Positions 25,661-34,278 of a DNA stretch of 37,609 nucleotides are shown piece by piece (the first letter of the stretch is position 1; every line of letters starts with the position of its first letter). The DNA is taken from contig DAHUZE010000017.1 in assembly GCA_027306755.1 (NCBI GenBank), positions 1 through 37,609 of the forward strand. Direction: 5' to 3'. Source of the DNA: Acidimicrobiaceae bacterium (GTDB lineage Bacteria; Actinomycetota; Acidimicrobiia; Acidimicrobiales; RAAP-2). A model generated the notes under the pieces. The model was not told where the DNA came from. It saw only the letters and a list, made by a program, of their open reading frames with translations, and searched no databases. The position numbers and the translations under genes were made by a program.

Positions 25661-27475
25661 TCAGCTGCCCCAACCCGTGGTGTTGCCGGTGACGCCGGCC
25701 GGGCATGCTCGGGGATCGTAGGGCTTCAGCGAGTTGACCGCCTGGGTCGGGGCGGTGAAGTTGCTTGTGCCCGTCCCGCTCGATGTGCCCGTGGTGGTCG
25801 AGGTTGTTGCGGGGGCCGCAGTGGTCGACGTGGGCTGGGAGCCGGACGCTCCGGTGGAGGCCGACGGGGGAGACGCGTTGACCGAGAAGCTCGTGCCGGT
25901 GGTCACGGTGACGTCCGCCCCGTTGGACGTGGGCCCGTACTCCAGGATCACCGACCCGGACAGGGAGCGGGCCACGAGCTGGGCCGCCGCTTCGTCAGCC
26001 GGCGTGCGGTGAGCGTAGGAGACGGTGGTCTCGGCCACCGTTCCGACCGGCGACGCTGTGCCGACGCCCACCATCTGGAAGCCCAGCTTGCCGAGGGCCT
26101 GGGAGGTCGTGGCGGCCTGTGTCGCCACCCCGGTGCCGTTGAGCACCGAGACGGTGACGGACTGGGGGCTGGGCAGCGGCTGGCCCGTGAGGCTGTTGGT
26201 GTCGTTGTTGATGCCGAGGAACTGGTTGACTATGGATTGGTCGTTGGGCTGCGCCGGGAACTCCACGGAGCCCTTGGCGAACCCCCGGTACTGGTATGTG
26301 CCGAACGTGCCCACCATCACCGGGAGCGTCCACTGGGGTGCGCTGTTGAAGCTCACCCCGTGGAAGGTGAGGGCCAGTGTGGCCATCAAGCTCACCGACA
26401 TTCCGTTGTCCACCGTGAGGTTTGGCGCCAGGGCACTGATCAGCGAGAGGTCGCTTGCGGGGTTGGAGAGCCCGCGATGGGCCACCTTGGATGCCAGCAC
26501 CCGCAGGAACTCGTGGTCCCGGCGGATCCGTGCCAGGTCGCTCTGCGTCTCGTAGGGCCATGTCCGCGGTGTTGTGGTGGTCACTGTGGGCGACTTGTAC
26601 TGCAGGTGGCGAGCCCGGACCACTTGGAGGGCCTGGAACCCGGTGAGGTGGTGGCAACCGGCTACCAGCACATTGAGCCCCGAGTAGGCGTCGTGGACGG
26701 GCTCGGGGAATTCCATTGTCACCCCGCCCAGCGCTGTCACCACGGCCGCGAAGGTGTCGAAGTTCAGCTCCACGTAGTGCTGGATCGGGATGCCGAAGTC
26801 CTCCTCGACGGCTGCCACCAGCTGCCCGGGTCCCTGGTACAGGGAGTTGGCGATCTTGTAGGCACCGTACCCTGTGCCTGTCTTCCGGGAGTTCGGGATG
26901 AACAGGTCACGGGGGATCGACAGCAGCCGCACGGACTTCGTGGACGGGTTCAGGTGCAGGATCATGATGACGTCGCTGTTGACGCCGTTCACTGTGTGTG
27001 TGCACAGCCCGAACGCCGGTGTCTGCTTCTGCAGGCCGCAGCGGGTCGTGGACCCGACGAGGAGGATGTTCTGGGTTCCGGCGTCCGCGCCGCTGGTCGG
27101 GCCCGATGTCAGGCCGTTGACGGTGACCCTGTGGACCTTGTTGGCGAGGTAGTACCCGTAGCCGGCCACTCCGGCGATGAGGACGACGATGGCGATGCCG
27201 AGGGCGAGGAGCGTCCGCTTGAGGCGCCGGTGGCGCCCCCGGGGTCGCCTGCCGTCGCCACGCCCGCGGGACCCGCCAGCGCTCCGGCCGCCGGGGCCGC
27301 CCCGGCCGCCTCCGCCGGGGCGGGTCCCTCCGCGCGGGGGGACGTCCATGTCTGTCCAGCGAGCTGTGGTGGCCCGACCGGAGCGCCCCGACCGTCTGGA
27401 CCGGGACGCGTCCACGTTCCGACCGAGCGCGCGCAACCCGTCCTCGTTGGCCACCGGATCCGACATCTCTCCCAA
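25661..27475 (-). CDS. LCP (LytR-CpsA-Psr) family protein with LytR_C-like C-terminal domain
   Basis: One N-terminal TM; NILLVGSTTRCG, NSDVIMILHLNPSTKSVRLLSIPRDLFI, GAYKIANSLYQGPGQLVAAVEEDFGIPIQHYVELNFDTFAAVVTALGGV, VRARHLQY; C-term VTVSVLNGTGVATQAATTSQALGKLGF. Confidence 0.92.
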   Translation of the reverse strand: MGEMSDPVANEDGLRALGRNVDASRSRRSGRSGRATTARWTDMDVPPRGGTRPGGGGRGGPGGRSAGGSRGRGDGRRPRGRHRRLKRTLLALGIAIVVLIAGVAGYGYYLANKVHRVTVNGLTSGPTSGADAGTQNILLVGSTTRCGLQKQTPAFGLCTHTVNGVNSDVIMILHLNPSTKSVRLLSIPRDLFIPNSRKTGTGYGAYKIANSLYQGPGQLVAAVEEDFGIPIQHYVELNFDTFAAVVTALGGVTMEFPEPVHDAYSGLNVLVAGCHHLTGFQALQVVRARHLQYKSPTVTTTTPRTWPYETQSDLARIRRDHEFLRVLASKVAHRGLSNPASDLSLISALAPNLTVDNGMSVSLMATLALTFHGVSFNSAPQWTLPVMVGTFGTYQYRGFAKGSVEFPAQPNDQSIVNQFLGINNDTNSLTGQPLPSPQSVTVSVLNGTGVATQAATTSQALGKLGFQMVGVGTASPVGTVAETTVSYAHRTPADEAAAQLVARSLSGSVILEYGPTSNGADVTVTTGTSFSVNASPPSASTGASGSQPTSTTAAPATTSTTTGTSSGTGTSNFTAPTQAVNSLKPYDPRACPAGVTGNTTGWGS

Positions 27476-27491
27476 CCTACCGACGCTTCCC

Positions 27492-27506
27492 TTAATGCAG
27501 CATTAA
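27492..27506. promoter_or_regulatory. 15-bp perfect palindrome TTAATGCAGCATTAA, candidate operator
   Basis: AT-rich perfect dyad 16 nt upstream of LCP start in divergent intergenic region. Confidence 0.5.
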
Positions 27507-27551
27507 CCTGATTGTCGCGATCGCGCCGGACTGCCGCCCCCGTGAGCAGGA

Positions 27552-27577
27552 GCTCGCGGTGCCCCAACACCGCGAGC
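27552..27577. promoter_or_regulatory. 10-bp perfect hairpin GCTCGCGGTG-CCCCAA-CACCGCGAGC
   Basis: Perfect inverted repeat with 6-nt loop in the divergent intergenic region upstream of the gene at 27734. Confidence 0.5.
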
Positions 27578-27733
27578 GAAGGACCGTCGCCCGGCAGTGG
27601 CATTCTCTCATCGGCGGCGGCGAGTGTGGGCGCGGCCGACAACCCTTCGGGTCCTGCGCCACCTAGCGTGCCAGTCAGCCGGCAACGACTTGCCGAGCCG
27701 ACAATCGTTACGTCAAACCCTAAAGGAGCCACA

Positions 27734-28126
27734 ATGACCCTCGGTGACAAGTCGCTGCACTTCCAGGGCAAGGGGACCGACCTGGGCGCGCTGCAGCAGA
27801 AGATCGAGGAGCACCTGAAGGCCGACGGCTTCTCGGTGCAGACCTCGGCTCCGAGCAGCCAGGGAGCGGTGCTGCAGGCCAAGAAGGGAGGGTTTCTCCG
27901 AGCGGTCGTCGATGCCGACCGGGCGCTCACGATCATGGTCTCGGGCGAACCGAACGACTTCACCGTCCGGGTGGGTATCGGCAAGTGGCTGGAGCACCTT
28001 GGGGTCGCTGCCGTTGAGACCTTGCTCATCTCCGATCTGTTCCTGGTCATCGACGTCGCCGAAACGGCATGGAATGTCGAGGTCGAGGACAAGCTCGTCA
28101 AGTACATCGAGTCCCTGGTGGGCTGA
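27734..28126 (+). CDS. Conserved-looking hypothetical protein, 130 aa
   Basis: AAAGGAG ribosome-binding site at 27722-27728, ATG at 27734; MTLGDKSLHFQGKGTDLGALQQKIEEHLKADGFSVQTSAPSSQGAVLQAKKGGFLRAVVDADRALTIMVSGEPNDFTVRVGIGKW. Confidence 0.75.
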   Translation: MTLGDKSLHFQGKGTDLGALQQKIEEHLKADGFSVQTSAPSSQGAVLQAKKGGFLRAVVDADRALTIMVSGEPNDFTVRVGIGKWLEHLGVAAVETLLISDLFLVIDVAETAWNVEVEDKLVKYIESLVG

Positions 28127-28281
28127 GCGCCGGGATCGGCCTGCGGTCGCCAACGCCACCGCGCGACGCCTGCTCGCAGCTGAATACTCTCGGCCGCGGC
28201 GACGCCTGCTGATCGCGTCACGCCACGGGCGTGGCGTTGGCGGAGAGAGGCAGGGCCACATCGCCGTCCGAGACGCCGGCT

Positions 28282-28527
28282 CTTCTCCCGGGCCTTGTCG
28301 ATGACAGCCAATCCGCAGACGCTGTCACTCGTCGAAGCGACCACCACCATGGTCGCCACGAGCAACCCGACGGTGTCGGCCACGCCGAAGATCGTGGGAC
28401 CCGATACCTTCTCTCCGGTATCGTATGCCCTGGTGGATGGGGTGACCGTGGCCGTGCCGTGAACGCTTCGTGCGTCGATGACGCTGCCCGAGCACGTGGG
28501 CTCGCGGCCCTCTTCGACCCGCACCAC
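28282..28527 (-). pseudogene. IS5-family transposase remnant (internal fragment)
   Basis: VVRVEEGREPTCSGSVIDARSVHGTATVTPSTRAYDTGEKVSGPTIFGVADTVGLLVATMVVVASTSDSVCGLAVIDKAREK resembles the IS5 'GREP..S..VIDSQSV...G.K..GRK..ADTLGLLL.VVV.AAS..D..G...LD..R' block; both ends missing. Confidence 0.65.
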
Positions 28528-28728
28528 GCCTCGTCTCGCGGTCCGGCGGCGGTGGTTGTCATTGCCCAGTCGTAGAGGCTGCGCCCGCCCAGAGCCGCTA
28601 CCGGACGATGGCCGCGCAACCATCCTGCTGGCAAGGATGAGCGGACCGGGATTCGTCACCTTGCCGGTTCGGGCACCACGCCACGATAGGCGCCCAGATC
28701 TCCGGCGTCGGCGCGCTGCGGCGCGGCG

Positions 28729-28800
28729 TGCGCCTCCGGGGATTTGAACCCCGAACCTGCGGATTAAGAGTCCGTTGCTCTGCCGTTGAGCTAGAGGCGC
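28729..28800 (-). tRNA. tRNA-Lys(CUU)
   Basis: gcgcctcTAgctcAACGGCAgagcAacggaCTCTTAAtccgcAGGTTcggggTTCAAATccccggaggcgcA; 7-bp acceptor stem, GTTC-type T loop, anticodon CTT; CCA not encoded; A27:C43 mismatch. Confidence 0.93.
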
Positions 28801-28917
28801 ACCGGGCAGTGTAGGCGATCGGGCGCCCCCGACTTCCCCCGGCGCCGCCCGCTGGCGGGTGGTCGCAGGAGGCGCTCCGCCCGTGTCTTGGCCGTTGGCA
28901 CCGGTCTCCGGGCCGCC

Positions 28918-29661
28918 TCAGCCAAGCGTCCGCCCGAAGAAGTCCCAGATGAGCGGCCAGGCCTTGTTGGCCGCCTCCGGCCGGTACATGTCCCGGTTCA
29001 CGGCAAAGAAGGCGTGGCCGGCGTTCTCGAAGGTGTGGAACTCGAAGACCTTGCCTGCTTCCTCCAGCGCCCTCCCCAGTGCCGCCGTCTCCTCGGGGGC
29101 CGGATGTGTGTCCTCCGCTCCGAACAAGCCGAGCAGCGGACAGTGCAGGTCCGGCACCAGGTGAACGATGGGATGGACCTTGAGCGGCACCCCCTCGGGA
29201 GGTTCGTTCACCACGAAGGCGCCGTAGCAGTCCACGGCCGCGTCCAGCGGGAGCGAGCAGGCCGCAAGGAGCGACTGGCGCCCCCCGGAGCAGTAGCCGA
29301 TGGTGCCTACCTTGCCGTTGGACTCCGCCAGCGCGCGCAGGTGCTCGATGGCGCCCCGAACGTCACCCACCAGCTGCTCGTCCGGAACGCCGCCCTTCTC
29401 CCGAGCGACGGCGGCTGCCTCGGCGGGATCTCGGCCGATGCCCTCCCGGCTGTAGAGGTTCGGGCAGAGGGCCAGATATCCGTGGTCGGCGAACCGACGG
29501 GTGATCTCCTTGGTCTCCTCGTCGTAACCGGGCATGTGGTGGATGACGACCACCCCGCCGCCGGCCGCTACCTCGAGGGGCCGGGCAAAGTAGGCCTCCA
29601 GCTCGTCACCGCCGTTGCCGGTGATACGGATCGTCTCTGCTCGTATGGCGTCGCTGGCCAT
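28918..29661 (-). CDS. Dienelactone hydrolase family protein
   Basis: GGVVVIHHMPGYDEETKEITRRFADHGYLALCPNLY, GTIGYCSGGRQSLLAA (Cys nucleophile), FENAGHAFF (His). Confidence 0.92.
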   Translation of the reverse strand: MASDAIRAETIRITGNGGDELEAYFARPLEVAAGGGVVVIHHMPGYDEETKEITRRFADHGYLALCPNLYSREGIGRDPAEAAAVAREKGGVPDEQLVGDVRGAIEHLRALAESNGKVGTIGYCSGGRQSLLAACSLPLDAAVDCYGAFVVNEPPEGVPLKVHPIVHLVPDLHCPLLGLFGAEDTHPAPEETAALGRALEEAGKVFEFHTFENAGHAFFAVNRDMYRPEAANKAWPLIWDFFGRTLG

Positions 29662-29799
29662 TGGTACCTCTCTCTGTGTCGTGTCTCTGTGTCGTGTCCT
29701 GCATTGGATCGGTCTGCGCCGGCCGGTTCGGGTTCGGCCACGGCGGCGTCTCCGCGGAGACACGCGCTGCGCCCGCCTCCTGGATGAGCCCCGGCGTCG

Positions 29800-30006
29800 T
29801 CAGTGGTGGATCGCCTTGGTCACCAGGTACTCCTCGAGACCGTAGCGGCCGCGCTCGCGGCCGAAGCCCGAACGCTCGAGGCTGCCGAACGGTGCCTGGG
29901 AATTGAACGCGGCGCCGTTGACGTCCACCTGGCCCGTCCGGAGGCGGCGCGCCACCCGCTCCGCCCACCGGGTGTCCGCGGCCCCGACGGCGCCACAGAG
30001 CCCGTG
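29800..30006 (-). pseudogene. Aldehyde dehydrogenase C-terminal remnant
   Basis: HGLCGAVGAADTRWAERVARRLRTGQVDVNGAAFNSQAPFGSLERSGFGRERGRYGLEEYLVTKAIHH* matches the ALDH C-terminal pattern; no catalytic Cys/NAD domain upstream. Confidence 0.8.
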
Positions 30007-30174
30007 CTCAAGGTGCCGCGCACATCCATGCCTGTCTCCTCTGGGGATCGGGCCGAGTCGGCTTCCGGCATGACCGGATCGACTGTAGGCGCCTGGGCTC
30101 CAGAACGAACGTTTGTCGGAGATTGGGCGTCGTGGCCGTCCGGCGGGAAGCGCGAGTGCTAAAAGAATGCAGAG

Positions 30175-31524
30175 ATGCGGACGTGCAGACGGACGGTGGC
30201 GATGCTGGTCCTGGCGCTGGCGGGCGTGGCAGGGCTCCTCGTCGCTGGAGGTGGTGGACCGCCCGCCGGCGCGGCGCCTGCACGCCGGGCGGCGCCGCGG
30301 GCCTCGCTCTCCTGCAGGGCAGGCACGGGCACAGGCGCGCCCGGTGTCACCTCCAAGACCATCAAGGTGGCCGCCATCTCCACCCTCTCGGGAATCCTCG
30401 CCGCCGACTTCGGCTCTCTCGTGCCCGGCGTCAAGGCGTACTTCGACATGGTGAACGCCCACGGCGGGGTTGACGGGCGCACGATGCAGCTGGCGTACAA
30501 CCTCGACGACGCCGGTCTCTCCAGCCAGTTCCAGGCCGACACGCACACGGCAATCGACCAGGACCGCGCCTTCGCCGTGGCCGCGTCGTCGTACTGGTTC
30601 ACGCCTACCTACTTCGCCCAGACGTGCACGCCCACCTACGGGTACAACGTGAACGGCAACTGGGCGGGACCGCCGAACCTGTTCGCAGCCGGCGGTTCCG
30701 TCCTCTCGCTGAAGACGATCGCCCCCGCCGTCGCGTACCTCATCGACAGGACCAGATCGACCTCGGTGGCCATCTTGGCCTACAACGTGTCCACGTCGTC
30801 CGACCTCTGCCGGGCCACGGGCACGCTCCTGCGAAGGGCCGGGTACCACGTGAGCTTCACAGACCTGAAGCTGACACCGATCGATGCCAACGTCACCCCC
30901 GACGTCCAGCGCATGCAGCAGGCCGGCGCCAACTTCGTGCTCTCCTGCATGACAGTCACAGGCAACGTGGCCCTGGCCCGGGCCGTCCAGCAGTACGGGC
31001 TGAAGGTGCACCAGCTGTGGTTCGACGGCGCCGACGCCACGGTGGTGAAGAAGTACAAGAGCCTGCTGCAAGGCGTCTACTTCAACGTCCAGAACGTCCC
31101 GGAGTCGGCGGCCACGGTGTTCCCGGGCGTCTACAAGGGCCTCGCCACCTATTTGCAGGCCATGAACCGCTACGCCCCGGGGTACGCCGGCAACGCCCTG
31201 GCGCTGGACGGCTGGGAGTCCGCCGCGCTGATGGTGGCCGGCATCAGGGCGGCCGGCCACCATCTGACCCAAGCGGGTGTGGTGGCGGCCACCAACAAGC
31301 TGACGGACTTCAGCGCCGGGGGGCTCCAGGACCCCGTGGACTGGGCAACGGCGCACACCCAGCCGACAAGGGTCTCCTGCAGCGCGTTCGAGCAGGTGAA
31401 GGGGACCCGAGCCGTCCCGGTTCTCGGGCACGGCAAGCAGGTGTTCCTGTGTTTTGCCGCCGCCACTGTGCGCCATCCCGAGCCCGTGGCCGCGCCCAAG
31501 GGCCTGCCCGGCCCGACCGGCTGA
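30175..31524 (+). CDS. ABC transporter substrate-binding protein (branched-chain amino acid type, periplasmic-binding fold I)
   Basis: Signal peptide; SKTIKVAAISTLSGILAADFGSLVPGVKAYFDMVNAHGGVDGRTMQLAYNLDDAG. Confidence 0.85.
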   Translation: MRTCRRTVAMLVLALAGVAGLLVAGGGGPPAGAAPARRAAPRASLSCRAGTGTGAPGVTSKTIKVAAISTLSGILAADFGSLVPGVKAYFDMVNAHGGVDGRTMQLAYNLDDAGLSSQFQADTHTAIDQDRAFAVAASSYWFTPTYFAQTCTPTYGYNVNGNWAGPPNLFAAGGSVLSLKTIAPAVAYLIDRTRSTSVAILAYNVSTSSDLCRATGTLLRRAGYHVSFTDLKLTPIDANVTPDVQRMQQAGANFVLSCMTVTGNVALARAVQQYGLKVHQLWFDGADATVVKKYKSLLQGVYFNVQNVPESAATVFPGVYKGLATYLQAMNRYAPGYAGNALALDGWESAALMVAGIRAAGHHLTQAGVVAATNKLTDFSAGGLQDPVDWATAHTQPTRVSCSAFEQVKGTRAVPVLGHGKQVFLCFAAATVRHPEPVAAPKGLPGPTG

Positions 31525-31542
31525 GCGACCCGGCCCCCGGCC

Positions 31543-33516
31543 GTGGAGCAGCTGATCGGGTTCGCCGTTCCCGGCCTGCCGTACGGGTGCGCGTACGCGG
31601 TATTTGCCGTGGGACTGTGCCTGACCTACCAGACGACCGGGGTGTTCAACTTCGGCTACGGAGCGCAGGCGTACGCGTCGGCATTCGTGTTCGGCTGGCT
31701 CGTCCAGTACAAGGCCTGGCCGGTGTGGGCCGCCTTCGTGGCGGCGGTGGTCGTGCTCGGTCCGGGGCTCGGGCTCGTGCTCGACCGGTTCTTGTTCCGG
31801 CGGATCCCCAGCACCAACACCACGGCCAAGATGGTGACCGGACTCAGCCTGCTCGTGGGGATCCCCGCGCTCCTGCCCGTCCTCTTCGGGAACGAGAACG
31901 TCGTCGGGGTTCCGAGCGTCGCGTTCGACCCCAACACCGTGTACTTCCACCTGTTCGGGCTGGCCGTGGTGCCGGTGAACGGCATCGTCCTCAGCGCCGT
32001 CGTGCTTGCCGTGGCCATCCTGGTGGTCCTCGTTCTGCTGCTGCGAGTCACGTTCCTGGGGCTCGAGATGCGTGCCGCGGTGGAGAGCCGGCGGCTGGTC
32101 CAGCTGGGCGGCGTGGACGGCGATCGGGTCACGGCCACGGCATGGGCCATGTCCGGTTTCATGGCCGGTCTGGCAGGGGTCCTGCTGGCGCCCATGCAGG
32201 CGACGGTCCAGTCCCAGGACTTCGTCACCCTCATGGTGGCAGCCATCGCCGCCGCCGCCTGGGCGGCCCTGCGCTCCATGCCGGTGGCTGCCGCGGTGGG
32301 TGTCCTGCTGGGGGTGGCGAGCGTGACGCTCCAGGGTTACCTTCCGACCGGGAGCATCTGGTACTCGGCCGCGCTCCCGGCCATGCCGTTCATCGTGCTG
32401 GTGGCCGCGCTGCTCACCGTGCCCGGCCTGCGCCGCCTGGATGCCTCGGTGGACCCGCTGTCCACGGTCGATCCGCCGCAGCCCCCGCCTGTGGCCCGGG
32501 CCCGCGCACCCGAGATCGACCGGGTCGTGCGCACGGGATGGTGGGTGCTGCTCGTCGCCTTCGTCGTCTCGATGCTCACCTGGATGCCCCGTGGCTGGGA
32601 GACGGTGCTGAACCAGGGCCTGGCGTACTCGGTGATCTTCCTTTCGATCACCCTGCTGACCGGCACCGCCGGGCAGCTGTCGCTCGCCCAGGCGACGCTG
32701 GCCGGCGTCGCCGCGTTCACGGCCGGGCAGCTGGCAGAGCACCTGGGGCTCACTTTCCTCGTGGGCGGCCTGGTCGGATCGGTCCTGGCCGCCGCCGTGG
32801 CCGCCGTCCTGGCGCTGTTGTCGATGCGCCTGCGCGGCCTCGGACTGGCCCTGATGACGTTGGCCGCCGCACTGCTGTTCGACGCCGCGGTGTTCTCGGC
32901 GTCGTCGGTCAGCGGGGGGACAGGGGGCATCACCATCCGGGCGGCCTGGCTCGGGCTGGACCTGCTGGCGCCCGATGGGCACGTGTACTTCGTGGTGGCC
33001 CTTGCCGTCCTGGTGATCTGCACCGGCGGGGTGGTCCTCGTCCAGCGGGGCACCGTGGGGCGGTACCTGGCCGCCATGCGCGGCAGCGAGGTGGGAGCAG
33101 GCGGCGTGGGCGTCAACCTCCCGTGGCAGCGGGTCCTGGTGTTCGCCCTGTCGGGAGCACTGGCCGGCGTTGGGGGCACCCTGCTGGCCGTCCAGCAGAC
33201 GGTCATCGCCCCGGCGGCCTTCAACTACCAGCTGTCCGTGGCGTTCGTGGTGGTCGTCGTCACCACCGGGGTCGGTTCGGTGGAGGGGGCCATCCAGGCC
33301 GGGATGGGCCTCGTGGTCATCGAGGAGCTGTTCCAGTACGCCCCACCCCGGTTCGAGGGTTTGACGTTCGTCCTGTTCGCCCTGGGGGCCCTCGCCTACG
33401 CCGCCCATCCGGAGGGTGTGGTCGAGCTGGAGAAGCGGCGATGGACTGCCCGGGCCGAGCGGCTGATCCTCCGCCGGCGCCATCCCGGCTCGGCGGCCGT
33501 CACGGGGGAGTCGTGA
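31543..33516 (+). CDS. Fused LivH-LivM ABC transporter permease
   Basis: N-half LivH-like (GLPYGCAYAVFAVGLCLTYQTTGVFNFGYGAQ), C-half LivM-like (GLAYSVIFLSITLLTGTAGQLSLAQATLAGVAAF), 657 aa single ORF. Confidence 0.9.
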   Translation: MEQLIGFAVPGLPYGCAYAVFAVGLCLTYQTTGVFNFGYGAQAYASAFVFGWLVQYKAWPVWAAFVAAVVVLGPGLGLVLDRFLFRRIPSTNTTAKMVTGLSLLVGIPALLPVLFGNENVVGVPSVAFDPNTVYFHLFGLAVVPVNGIVLSAVVLAVAILVVLVLLLRVTFLGLEMRAAVESRRLVQLGGVDGDRVTATAWAMSGFMAGLAGVLLAPMQATVQSQDFVTLMVAAIAAAAWAALRSMPVAAAVGVLLGVASVTLQGYLPTGSIWYSAALPAMPFIVLVAALLTVPGLRRLDASVDPLSTVDPPQPPPVARARAPEIDRVVRTGWWVLLVAFVVSMLTWMPRGWETVLNQGLAYSVIFLSITLLTGTAGQLSLAQATLAGVAAFTAGQLAEHLGLTFLVGGLVGSVLAAAVAAVLALLSMRLRGLGLALMTLAAALLFDAAVFSASSVSGGTGGITIRAAWLGLDLLAPDGHVYFVVALAVLVICTGGVVLVQRGTVGRYLAAMRGSEVGAGGVGVNLPWQRVLVFALSGALAGVGGTLLAVQQTVIAPAAFNYQLSVAFVVVVVTTGVGSVEGAIQAGMGLVVIEELFQYAPPRFEGLTFVLFALGALAYAAHPEGVVELEKRRWTARAERLILRRRHPGSAAVTGES

Positions 33517-34265
33517 TGCTCGCCGTGACCGACGTGCGCAAGTCCTTCGGCGGGACCGCGGCGGTGCGCTCCGCGTCGCTGACTGTGGAGGCCGGGGAGA
33601 GCGTGGGACTGATCGGGCCGAATGGCGCCGGCAAGACGACGCTGTTCCGGTGCATCAGCGGTGAGCTCCGCCCCGATGCCGGGACGGTAGCGTTCGGCGG
33701 CCGAACGCTGGGCCGCATGCCGCCGTGGCGCCGGGCCCGTCTGGGGATCGGCCGGACCTACCAGCGCGTGGAGGTGTTCCCCGAGCTCACGGTCCTGGAC
33801 CACCTGTTGGTGGCCGACCGGGCACCCCGTCACCGAGGTGCGCTGTGGCGCGATCTCCTCAACCGATCGGCGCCCCGACCCACAGAGCTCGACCGCATGG
33901 CCGCCGTCCTGGCCATGGTGGGCCTGGAGGCCGTGGCCGACCGGCCGGTGGGTGCCCTGGGGCTCGGAACCTGCCGCCTGGTGGAGCTGGCACGCGCGGT
34001 CGTGGCCGGGCCCCGGTTGCTGCTGGCAGACGAGCCGTCCTCGGGGCTCGACGGGGACGAGACGGCCTCGCTGGCATCCGTGCTCCGGGCGTTGCAGCGG
34101 TCCAGCGGGATGGCCGTGCTGGTCGTGGACCACGACCTCCGCCTGGTGGAGGCCGTGGCCGACCGGGTGCTCGTCATGGACCTGGGCCAGGTGGTGGCGT
34201 CGGGCGCCTTCGATGCGGTCATGTCGGCGCCCGCGGTCCGCCGGGCGTACCTGGGCACGGCCTGA
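33516..34265 (+). CDS. LivG-like ABC transporter ATP-binding protein
   Basis: GPNGAGKTTLFRCISG, GIGRTYQRVEVFPELTVLDHLLV, LLLADEPSSGLD; ATG/GTG overlaps upstream stop. Confidence 0.92.
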   Translation: MLAVTDVRKSFGGTAAVRSASLTVEAGESVGLIGPNGAGKTTLFRCISGELRPDAGTVAFGGRTLGRMPPWRRARLGIGRTYQRVEVFPELTVLDHLLVADRAPRHRGALWRDLLNRSAPRPTELDRMAAVLAMVGLEAVADRPVGALGLGTCRLVELARAVVAGPRLLLADEPSSGLDGDETASLASVLRALQRSSGMAVLVVDHDLRLVEAVADRVLVMDLGQVVASGAFDAVMSAPAVRRAYLGTA

Positions 34266-34278
34266 GGAGCCCTGGGCG

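Noticed and set aside
25628-27511. 627-aa plus-strand ORF
   Set aside because: Antisense to the clearly recognisable LCP gene.
28218-28634. 138-aa minus ORF as an intact gene
   Set aside because: No RBS or coherent protein; overlaps the transposase relic in another frame.
29800-33483. 1227-aa minus-strand ORF
   Set aside because: Antisense to the ABC transporter genes; His/Gly/Arg-rich shadow composition. Only its last 68 residues (ALDH remnant) are meaningful.
30624-34265. 1213-aa plus-strand ORF
   Set aside because: Out-of-frame shadow of the substrate-binding and permease genes; it only becomes real in the last part, where it is in frame with LivG (33516-34265).
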